Of a stretch of DNA of 5,434 nucleotides, positions 1 through 5,432 are shown in pieces. Within the stretch, counting starts at the first letter, position 1; each line of letters opens with the position of its first letter. The notes beneath the pieces were generated by a model. The model did not search any database. It worked only from the letters and a program-made list of their open reading frames with translations, and had not been told where the DNA came from. The translations under genes and the position numbers were made by a program. This DNA is from an uncultured Saprospiraceae bacterium (lineage in GTDB: Bacteria; Bacteroidota; Bacteroidia; Chitinophagales; Saprospiraceae): assembly GCA_937930625.1 (NCBI GenBank), contig CALHBW010000398.1, positions 1 through 5,434 on the forward strand, read 5' to 3'.

Positions 1-40
1 AGACACTATTTGCAAAAAATTGTCAAAGAACCAAAAATAA

Positions 41-46
41 AAAGGA
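41..46 (+). promoter_or_regulatory. Possible ribosome binding site of the large secreted protein gene
   Basis: AAAGGA lies only one base before the ATG at 48 but seven bases before the in-frame ATG at 54. If it acts as a Shine-Dalgarno site, it favours the second ATG as the real start. Many Bacteroidota genes lack a functional Shine-Dalgarno site, so this is weak evidence. Confidence 0.35.
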
Positions 47-47
47 A

Positions 48-3029
48 ATGATAATGATTTATAATAATAAATATTCTTTTGAAAAATTTTGTAAAATAAA
101 AAAAACGTTGATAAGCAGTTGGTTGGAAAATTCAAAATTCATTCATTCAAAATTCAAAATTGGCTTCATTTTGTGCTTTATCCTCTTATCAAATTTGGCG
201 ATGGCACAGTGCAGTGATTCGGGCAATTACTGGAACAAAAGCTGGATTTCGTGCGAAAAAACACTCCCGCCCAGCCCCGTAAGAGTCACAGACCAACATT
301 GGATAGAATACGAATTTCATCAACCTCAAAGCATCGACAGCATACACATCTGGAATGCCAATCGAGCAGGTGAAAGCAACATGGGCGCGAAATTGCTCCA
401 CATAGATTACACCGAAGATGGCGTCAATTGGGTGAAAAATGCTATTACGCTCACCCTTCCAAAAGCTGATGAACAGGACGATTACGAGGGCTATCAATTT
501 GCATCAGGTTTTGAGGATGTTTTTGTGCAAAAAATTCTGTTCGTTATGTTTAGCAACTACGGAGCTGCCGACTGTATCTCTCTCGCTGAAGTTCAATTCA
601 AAATCAATCCTGATGCTTGTTATGGTACGATTGATGAATGTGGCGAGTGCAACGGACCGGGCGCAACTACATGGTATCTAGACGAAGATGGCGATGGTTT
701 GGGGCACATTGATACGCCCATAAAGGACTGCATCCAACCCGATGGATATGTCGCCAATGCGGATGATTATTGCGATAATGGTCTTTTGGGCTGGAGTGAA
801 GTCGGCGCGATTTTCAGAGATAATGGTTGTACCGGATGTCACGGTGACAATGCGCTCGGCGGACTCAATCTGACCACTTACGAAACTGCCGCTCAAGGCG
901 GTAATAAATGTGGTACAAACATCCTCACCGGCACAACTTTGACCGATATTATCACCATCAGTGGCTATGCCGGATGCGATGAACCGATTGGCATACCTTC
1001 CATGAATGAACGCGTAGGCGGACAAATTGACGATATTGAACTCGACCTCCTCCAAACTTGGATAGACGCAGGCGCACCGGAAGATTGCAACTGCCTCGCA
1101 GGTGCGCCCGATGCCGATAATGACCTGACTTGTGATGTTATTGATGACTGCCCCAATTTTGATAATCGACTCATTGGTACACCTTGTGACGATGGGCTTA
1201 TTTGTACAGAAAATGACGTGTGGACAAGTGCTTGTGATTGTAAAGGACAACTCGCCACCGACAGCGACAACGATGGCGTATGCGACATAGAAGATACCGC
1301 TCCCAACGACCCTTGTACAGCTGATGGCATAATTGACGGTGTAGAACCTACGGCATGGCTCGCTCTCCCAACCAATGACTGCGATACCGATGGTGTCAAT
1401 AATGTCAATGGTGACCTCAACGACTTTGCCCCCTGTATCAATAATGAGGGACAAGTCAAAACAGCCGCTTGTAACTGCCCAAGCAATATGCTCCTCGCCG
1501 GAGGAAAATATACCGGACAAAACGGTATGAATGCCGGGTTCGCTCCCTTCGCTGATGGGCTTCCTGATGGCAGAATGAGTAGTTATCTGGGTTACTTGGA
1601 TAGTCTGTATTTATCTTTCCCGTACATGGCAGTGGGTGAGGAAATATGTATTACGCTTGGTTTTCAAAGGGCAGATGGTATTGCCAATTTTAGTGTAAAT
1701 AATAATTCATTTACCTATCTTAATTTTGCAGGATTGGAGGATTATCAGCCGCAAGAAATTTGTTTCAGAACATTGAGTGAAGGCGAACAAACTGTTATCA
1801 TTACGGATATTGGCGGTGGTGGAATTTATGTAGATGGTTCGACATACAGCCACTGCCCATGCAACATAAATGACCCTAAATATGAATCGCCTTCCTGCGA
1901 TTGTACCTATGACTCGACAAGTGATGCCGGGGCGTATCTTTCTTCCGTAGGTATCAGCAATCCCGACAGAGCCGACGGCGCACCCGATGGTATTTTTACA
2001 AATTACATTGGAGGTACTTCTGACACGCTCAATTTGGCATTTCCTGACATTACCGCAGGTGGCGAAATATGTATTACATTGGGATTTAGTTACAGAACAG
2101 GTATGGCTAAGTGCGATGTTGGTAATGAATCATTTTATTTCCCTAATTCGATACAAGATAGCCTCTATACCGCGCAGGAGTTTTGTTTTATCAATAAATC
2201 AGGCAATCCGAATGTAGCGATTACCGACATTGCCGGAGGTGGCATTAGGGTAGATGGTTCGCGCTATAATTACTGTACAGATTGTCCAACCAACGCAAAT
2301 GGTGATGCTCCTATAAAAGCCGAACTACATGCTTGGCTGGAAGGTAATTATGACCCGACACTTCGGGAAATGACTACCATGCTTGGCGCGCGCGGTCTGT
2401 TGCCCGGTCAAACGCCCCTTAATGTCATTGCCGTCTCTACACCTGCCGGACAACCTTACTACGGTGCGCCCTGGAATCATACAGGTACAGAAGGTACCAC
2501 TTGGGACGATGCTAATTACAATAATGTAGAAAGCGACTGGGTATTGGTTTCTTTCCGCACCGGAACAGCTAAAAGTACTGAAGTTGCTATGACTGCCGCT
2601 TTGCTGAATCGCGATGGCAGTATTCGTTTTCCTGACCGTTGTGCGCTGCCTTATTCGGATGGTACGCCGCTTTATGTGGTCATCGAACATCGTAATCATA
2701 TCGGTATCATGTCACCTAATCCTATTGATATTCAAGGAAATATACTTGCATATGATTTCAGGCGTGGTGACAGTTACAAAGACATCACCAGCTTCGGACA
2801 AAAGCAACTACCTACGGGTGAGTGGGTGATGTTTGCAGGTGATGCCGACCAAATTCCTGATGATGTCAGCTACGATATTACAGGAGCAGATAAAACAAAA
2901 TGGGCAGAAAATAATGGCGTTTTTGACTATTATCTCTCTCCCGATTTCAATTTGGACGGTGATATAAACGGACAGGATAAAGCCATTTGGTTTGATAATA
3001 ATGGTATTTCTTCGCGTGTACCAAAATAA
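48..3029 (+). CDS. Secreted multidomain surface protein with discoidin-like, cytochrome c-like, TSP3-like and dockerin-like modules
   Basis: This encodes 993 residues from ATG 48 (991 from ATG 54). The hydrophobic segment at residues 38-50, followed by AMA and then Gln-Cys at 54-55, reads as a signal peptide with an unusually long n-region, cleaved by signal peptidase I after Ala53. Residues about 57-187 look like an F5/8 type C (discoidin) beta-sandwich, a fold that often binds carbohydrate. Residues 191-242 hold the motif DECGECNGPG and a DEDGDG calcium-type loop. Residues 246-346 are cytochrome c-like, with CTGCH at 261-265. Residues 350-465 carry TSP3-like loops (DADND, DSDNDG). Two homologous beta-rich modules follow at 485-603 and 628-743. 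Residues 752-930 match a C-terminal region common in Bacteroidota surface proteins (AWLEGNYDP, GLLP, HRNHIGIM). Residues 937-986 form a dockerin-like pair. No typical type IX secretion C-terminal domain is visible. The role is probably adhesion or substrate binding at the cell surface; no enzyme domain is evident. The gene appears monocistronic. Confidence 0.9.
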   Translation: MIMIYNNKYSFEKFCKIKKTLISSWLENSKFIHSKFKIGFILCFILLSNLAMAQCSDSGNYWNKSWISCEKTLPPSPVRVTDQHWIEYEFHQPQSIDSIHIWNANRAGESNMGAKLLHIDYTEDGVNWVKNAITLTLPKADEQDDYEGYQFASGFEDVFVQKILFVMFSNYGAADCISLAEVQFKINPDACYGTIDECGECNGPGATTWYLDEDGDGLGHIDTPIKDCIQPDGYVANADDYCDNGLLGWSEVGAIFRDNGCTGCHGDNALGGLNLTTYETAAQGGNKCGTNILTGTTLTDIITISGYAGCDEPIGIPSMNERVGGQIDDIELDLLQTWIDAGAPEDCNCLAGAPDADNDLTCDVIDDCPNFDNRLIGTPCDDGLICTENDVWTSACDCKGQLATDSDNDGVCDIEDTAPNDPCTADGIIDGVEPTAWLALPTNDCDTDGVNNVNGDLNDFAPCINNEGQVKTAACNCPSNMLLAGGKYTGQNGMNAGFAPFADGLPDGRMSSYLGYLDSLYLSFPYMAVGEEICITLGFQRADGIANFSVNNNSFTYLNFAGLEDYQPQEICFRTLSEGEQTVIITDIGGGGIYVDGSTYSHCPCNINDPKYESPSCDCTYDSTSDAGAYLSSVGISNPDRADGAPDGIFTNYIGGTSDTLNLAFPDITAGGEICITLGFSYRTGMAKCDVGNESFYFPNSIQDSLYTAQEFCFINKSGNPNVAITDIAGGGIRVDGSRYNYCTDCPTNANGDAPIKAELHAWLEGNYDPTLREMTTMLGARGLLPGQTPLNVIAVSTPAGQPYYGAPWNHTGTEGTTWDDANYNNVESDWVLVSFRTGTAKSTEVAMTAALLNRDGSIRFPDRCALPYSDGTPLYVVIEHRNHIGIMSPNPIDIQGNILAYDFRRGDSYKDITSFGQKQLPTGEWVMFAGDADQIPDDVSYDITGADKTKWAENNGVFDYYLSPDFNLDGDINGQDKAIWFDNNGISSRVPK
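127..161 (+). repeat. ATTCAAAATTC direct repeats inside the signal-peptide coding region
   Basis: ATTCAAAATTC occurs at 130-140 and again at 145-155, and an overlapping partial copy follows at 152-161. The array is in frame and encodes the repeated tripeptide Ser-Lys-Phe (residues 29-31 and 34-36) just before the hydrophobic core of the signal peptide. Its composition resembles AT-rich intergenic repeats of Bacteroidota more than coding sequence, which suggests that repeat DNA was recruited into the n-region. Confidence 0.6.
783..1085 (+). other. Cytochrome c-like haem-binding domain within the large secreted protein
   Basis: Residues 246-346 contain the haem c attachment motif CTGCH at residues 261-265 (bases 828-842). 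It is followed by GDNALGGLNL, a Tyr-Glu-Thr-Ala-Ala-Gln-Gly-Gly segment, and the ending ELDLLQTWIDAGAPED. That order (CxxCH, GGLxLxTY, GG, Met, then a helix ending in W-I-x-x-G-A) is typical of the single-haem cytochromes found as modules in planctomycete and Bacteroidota secreted proteins. Met319 (bases 1002-1004), in IPSMNERVGG, is the best candidate for the distal ligand. Two further cysteines (288 and 310) lie inside the module and could form a disulfide. Haem binding is predicted from the motif and not demonstrated. Confidence 0.75.
1095..1445 (+). other. Thrombospondin type 3-like calcium-binding segment
   Basis: Residues 350-465 are rich in Asp, Asn and Cys. DADNDLTCD at 355-363 and DSDNDGVCD at 405-413 match the spacing of TSP3 calcium loops, and CDTDG at 445-449 is a more degenerate copy. 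Between them lies GTPCDDGLICTEND, a cysteine-rich linker often seen in Saprospiria surface proteins. The segment probably forms a calcium-stiffened spacer between the cytochrome-like module and the tandem beta modules. Confidence 0.7.
1500..1856 (+). repeat. First copy of a duplicated ~115-120 residue beta-rich module
   Basis: Residues 485-603 of the large protein. The segment shares an ordered set of motifs with residues 628-743: Asp-Gly-x-Pro-Asp-Gly, Leu-x-Phe-Pro, EICITLGF, a Gln-Glu-x-Cys-Phe segment, ITDI followed by a glycine run, and VDGS-x-Tyr ending in Cys. The alternating hydrophobic pattern suggests a beta-sandwich. I do not recognise a named family; a carbohydrate-binding or adhesin module is possible. 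Confidence 0.8.
1929..2276 (+). repeat. Second copy of the duplicated beta-rich module
   Basis: Residues 628-743. It keeps GEICITLGF, ITDIAGGGI and RVDGSRY from the first copy, but the stretch between them has diverged: NESFYF replaces NNSFTY, and extra cysteines appear at 689 and 746. A short cysteine-rich linker (residues 603-619) joins the two copies. The level of divergence points to an old internal duplication. Confidence 0.8.
2874..3005 (+). other. Dockerin-like duplicated motif at the C-terminus
   Basis: DITGADKTKWAENNG (residues 943-957) and DINGQDKAIWFDNNG (972-986) are two copies of a DIxGxDKxxWxxNNG unit. The second copy is preceded by a full EF-hand-type loop with Asp966, Asn968, Asp970, Asp972, Asn974 and Asp977 at positions 1, 3, 5, 7, 9 and 12. 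The first copy has Pro at position 1 and is degenerate. The arrangement resembles a type I dockerin pair. In Saprospiria such endings are common without known cohesins, so the partner is unknown. Confidence 0.65.
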
Positions 3030-3032
3030 ATA

Positions 3033-3183
3033 AGTACCAAGCACCAAATTCCAAATAACAAACGTAGTAGAACGCGGATTTGGCGGATTGAGCAGATTTA
3101 TGCGGATTTTTTGTCCGTATTAAATATCTTATTCGTTAAATCCGCGTTCTATTTTGGAATTTGGGTTTTGGAATTTGGAATTT
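3033..3183. repeat. Composite nested palindromic intergenic repeat
   Basis: The left part is a 7-bp tandem array (AGTACCA, AGCACCA, AATTCCA, AATAACA) at 3033-3060. The right part is a 7-bp array in the opposite orientation (GGAATTT, GGGTTTT, GGAATTT, GGAATTT) at 3156-3183. Between them, TAGAACGCGGATTT (3068-3081) is perfectly repeated in inverted form at 3138-3151. As RNA, the stem can extend to about 21 pairs with G-U pairs (3068-3088 with 3131-3151). GCGGATT-like units start at 3074, 3083, 3092 (GCAGATT) and 3102. An inner hairpin pairs 3100-3106 with 3114-3120. No open frame of interest lies inside. It could act as a transcript end for the upstream gene or as a mobile or REP-like element. 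Confidence 0.8.
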
Positions 3184-3195
3184 CACCTATTTTTG
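3167..3195 (+). promoter_or_regulatory. Bacteroidota-type promoter (-33 TTTG / -7 TAnnTTTG) of the 323-residue protein gene
   Basis: TATTTTTG at 3188-3195 fits the Bacteroidota sigma-A -7 consensus TAnnTTTG exactly. TTTG at 3167-3170 lies 17 bases upstream as the -33 element and falls inside the GGAATTT heptamer array. Transcription would begin around base 3200, at or next to the ATG, so the mRNA may be leaderless. Confidence 0.6.
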
Positions 3196-3199
3196 CCCC

Positions 3200-4171
3200 A
3201 TGAATCAAAAAATAATTATCGGTTTTGTTTTACTATTAATCTCCATACAATCCATTTATGCTCAAAAAGATAGCGTACCCGAATTTGATTTTTCACGCTT
3301 TATCTATTTGGATTCAGTGGTGATTACGGCATCGCGCAGTGGTTTTGATACCGATGAATTTGTGGATATGGTACGTGCGGATTCGTCATTTTATGAGGCA
3401 TTTCGCAACTTGCGCTTTGTGGAATATGATGCGGAAAATGATTTTACATTTTATAATAAAAAAAACGAAATCGCCGCCGCATATACGAGTACCACGCGCC
3501 AATACACCCGCAAAAAAGGCAAAGCTACTTGTCGCACAATGGATATTTTAGAAGAAAATATTACAGGGAAATATTATAAAAGAAATCGCAAACCACGTTA
3601 TTATACCACAAAAATGTTTGAGCGATTATTTTTCACAGAAGAAGAAATCTGCGAAACGCGCAACTCCACCCCCTCCGAAGATGAAGAAGATGGCAGAATA
3701 GCAAGATATGTCACCCAACTCAAAAAGCTCATTTTCCAACCCGGCGAAAAAGTCGATGTGCCCATAATCGGCGGAAAGACAGCCATTTTTGAAGAGAAAA
3801 TGGCGAAATATTACGACTATGCCATCAACTCGGAAGCGCATCAAAACGGAATGGATTGCTATGTATTTCGAGTGAATGTAAAGCCGGAATTTGAGGATAG
3901 AAAGGAAGGGAAAACCGTTGTAAAATCGTTGGAAACATTCTTCGAGAAAAAGACTTTTCAGGTCATTGGGCGCAATTATCGGGTAGCATATTACGGTGCA
4001 TTATTCGATTTTGATGTGACGATGAATGTCAAATTAACCAAAATAAACGACCAATATTTACCGGAATATATCGCCTATGATGGTTTTTGGAAAATACCGA
4101 CACAAAAGTTGGAACGCGCAAAGTTTACCATAACGGTAGAGACGGACGCTTCGCTTGACGGTGGACGATAG
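3200..4171 (+). CDS. Exported hypothetical protein, possible LolA/RseB-like fold
   Basis: This encodes 323 residues from ATG 3200. An upstream in-frame TTG at 3161 lies in repeat DNA ahead of the -7 promoter motif and is not a credible start. Residues 1-21 are a clear signal peptide (hydrophobic IIIGFVLLLISI, then IYA, cleavage before Gln22), so the mature protein is periplasmic or outer-membrane associated. Residues 36-48 (LDSVVITASRSGF) resemble the TonB-box region of receptors, but no plug or barrel follows. The middle is basic and tyrosine-rich (residues 101-136) with an acidic patch at 159-164. The second half (about 205-310), with YDYAIN, CYVFRVNVKP, LETFFEKKTFQVIGRNY and LPEYIAYDGFW, has a pattern reminiscent of lipoprotein-carrier or RseB-like beta sheets that wrap a hydrophobic ligand. 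That assignment is inference from pattern only. The last residues look like translated intergenic repeat. The gene is followed directly by a terminator and appears to be transcribed alone. Confidence 0.85.
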   Translation: MNQKIIIGFVLLLISIQSIYAQKDSVPEFDFSRFIYLDSVVITASRSGFDTDEFVDMVRADSSFYEAFRNLRFVEYDAENDFTFYNKKNEIAAAYTSTTRQYTRKKGKATCRTMDILEENITGKYYKRNRKPRYYTTKMFERLFFTEEEICETRNSTPSEDEEDGRIARYVTQLKKLIFQPGEKVDVPIIGGKTAIFEEKMAKYYDYAINSEAHQNGMDCYVFRVNVKPEFEDRKEGKTVVKSLETFFEKKTFQVIGRNYRVAYYGALFDFDVTMNVKLTKINDQYLPEYIAYDGFWKIPTQKLERAKFTITVETDASLDGGR

Positions 4172-4181
4172 ATGGAGACAA

Positions 4182-4219
4182 AACGCTCATTTGGCTTTGC
4201 CAAATGAGCGTTATTTTTT
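4182..4219. terminator. Bidirectional rho-independent terminator between convergent genes
   Basis: AACGCTCATTTGGC (4182-4195) and its exact inverted copy (4199-4212) form a 14-bp stem with a TTT loop, followed on the plus strand by A and six T (4214-4219). On the minus strand the stem is followed by TTTTG, giving a weaker U-tract for the oncoming thioredoxin-family gene. The hairpin begins 10 bases after the stop at 4171 and lies 27 bases beyond the stop of the minus-strand gene. Confidence 0.9.
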
Positions 4220-4246
4220 CACAGCGTTTCCGTCGTTCTTCTATGG

Positions 4247-5323
4247 TCACCCATCCACCCTCTGCAAAACTCTGTCAATAGCTGCGTCCAATTTAGGTCC
4301 TTTCGGATTGATGGCAGCGATTTTGCCGTCTTTATCCAAGAGGAAGGTTCTTGGAATTCCTTTGACTCCGTACTCTTGGGCGGGTTGTGACTGCCAGAAT
4401 TTGAGGTCGCTGACATGATAATCCCAAGTCAAATTATCCTTTTTGATGGCATCTACCCAACGTTTTTCCTGCCCCTTTCTATCCAATGAAACGCTGTAAA
4501 CGGTAAAGCCTCTGTCTTTGTATTTATTATAGGTTCTGACCAAGTATGGATTGTTGATGCGGCAGGGTTTGCACCAACTCGCCCAAAAATCAATCAATAC
4601 AATTTGTCCACGTAAATCCGACAATTTATACACCTTACCATCCGGCGAGGGTAGCGAAATATCCGGTGCTACTTCACCAACTTTTATCTTTGATAAAGCA
4701 TCTTGTGCCTTTTTCTGTTCGGCTTGCTGCTTTGCCTGTTCTACGAGCGCATTATAACCTGCGATGTAGGGCGAATTGGGATAATCCGTTGCAAATCTTT
4801 GAGTTATCTTATCAAAAGTTGGTTTATTCGTCTCAATACGCAGGCGCGTAAATGCCATAAACATCCCAATCATGCTACTGCTCGTTGTATCTATAAAGTT
4901 CCTGAGTTCCGGTTCGGGTATCCTACCGTTCGGATATTTACCGACGAAAGATTGGTAAATATTCGCTTCTTTTGAGCCTGTGATGTTGTAATTATTGATG
5001 CCTAAATCCCGGACACCTGCACGAATATGTATATTTTTTTCCTTGCCGCTAAATACTAACATCGGCTTGTGCGCGCCTACTTGCAAAATGTACAAGCCGG
5101 GTTCGAAGTCTTCTATTTTGATTTCAAAATTACCATTTGGGTCTGCATTTGTATTGCCTACGGCTTTGTTGGGTGCAGCAGGCGTTACTTTTTCGAGTAA
5201 AACACCCAGATTAGCCGCCCCGTCAATTTGTCCTGTAACGGTGGTGCTGTTGTCCGGTGGAGCGCATTGTAATACCAATACACTCATCAATAAAAATATC
5301 GTTGTCCTCAATATATTTTTCAT
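4247..5323 (-). CDS. TlpA/ResA-like thiol-disulfide oxidoreductase, probable lipoprotein with DUF4369-like N-terminus
   Basis: This encodes 358 residues, a usual length for Bacteroidota proteins that join a DUF4369-like beta domain to a thioredoxin domain. Residues 1-19 are a hydrophobic signal followed by Cys20 (LVLQC), which suggests a lipoprotein, although Gln at -1 is not a standard lipobox residue. Residues about 27-125 (VTGQIDGAANLGVLLEK, LYILQVG, NYNITGS) fit the DUF4369 pattern. Residues 126-212 are mostly helical, ending in a Gln/Lys/Ala-rich stretch. Residues 213-356 form an AhpC/TSA-TlpA-type thioredoxin fold: GEVAPDISLPSPDGK, the LIDFWASW strand, active-site WCKPC (Cys251 and Cys254, bases 4562-4573), and the cis-proline motif GIP (Pro324). 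It probably reduces or exchanges disulfides of exported proteins in the periplasm; the exact substrate cannot be told. The ATG at 5323 is supported by the signal peptide and by the promoter just upstream. There is no Shine-Dalgarno sequence. The gene converges on the 323-residue protein gene. Confidence 0.93.
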   Translation of the reverse strand: MKNILRTTIFLLMSVLVLQCAPPDNSTTVTGQIDGAANLGVLLEKVTPAAPNKAVGNTNADPNGNFEIKIEDFEPGLYILQVGAHKPMLVFSGKEKNIHIRAGVRDLGINNYNITGSKEANIYQSFVGKYPNGRIPEPELRNFIDTTSSSMIGMFMAFTRLRIETNKPTFDKITQRFATDYPNSPYIAGYNALVEQAKQQAEQKKAQDALSKIKVGEVAPDISLPSPDGKVYKLSDLRGQIVLIDFWASWCKPCRINNPYLVRTYNKYKDRGFTVYSVSLDRKGQEKRWVDAIKKDNLTWDYHVSDLKFWQSQPAQEYGVKGIPRTFLLDKDGKIAAINPKGPKLDAAIDRVLQRVDG

Positions 5324-5339
5324 TATTTCTATTTTTGGT

Positions 5340-5370
5340 CAAATTTAGGAAGTTTTAACATGAATTGAAA
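5340..5370 (-). promoter_or_regulatory. Bacteroidota-type promoter of the thioredoxin-family gene
   Basis: Read on the minus strand, TAAATTTG (5347-5340) matches the -7 consensus TAnnTTTG exactly. TTTC (5370-5367), one base off the -33 TTTG, lies 19 bases upstream. Transcription would start around base 5335, leaving an A-rich leader of roughly a dozen bases before the ATG at 5323. Confidence 0.6.
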
Positions 5371-5400
5371 CACAGCAGCCTTATTTTTTGTTGATTTTTA

Positions 5401-5432
5401 TTGATGAATTGTAGCGTTGATGAGTTGTGGAG
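5401..5432. repeat. 16-bp tandem duplication at the window edge
   Basis: TTGATGAATTGTAGCG (5401-5416) is followed immediately by TTGATGAGTTGTGGAG (5417-5432), matching at 13 of 16 positions. The array may continue beyond the window. Together with the AT-rich stretch 5371-5400, it holds no gene that I can support. Confidence 0.5.

Noticed and set aside
5..12. Possible -7 element ACTATTTG upstream of the first gene
   Set aside because: The TA of TAnnTTTG is missing at the required position, and the window begins too close to see a -33 element.
201..212. Lipoprotein cleavage at Cys55 of the large secreted protein
   Set aside because: The residue before Cys55 is Gln, and AMA just before it makes a good signal peptidase I site, so ordinary secretion is the better reading.
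965..1486. 173-codon minus-strand open frame
   Set aside because: It is Ser/Leu-rich low-complexity translation, antisense to the same domains, with no promoter motif or signal sequence that I could recognise.
678..1520. 280-codon open frame on the minus strand opposite the large secreted protein gene
   Set aside because: It lies wholly antisense to strongly recognisable domains (CTGCH, TSP3-like loops). Its translation has no family-like pattern, and Asp/Asn/Gly-rich coding sequence often leaves an open antisense frame.
3068..3151. Reading the GCGGATT units as a small CRISPR array
   Set aside because: Units are only 7-9 bp at 9-10 bp spacing, with no spacers of uniform length and no cas genes in the window.
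3161..3199. TTG start that would extend the 323-residue protein by 13 residues
   Set aside because: The extension is encoded by the heptamer repeat and by the -7 promoter motif. The ATG at 3200 gives a textbook signal peptide.
4995..5348. 117-codon plus-strand open frame opposite the thioredoxin-family gene start
   Set aside because: It is antisense to a well-supported signal peptide and DUF4369-like domain, and it crosses that gene's promoter.
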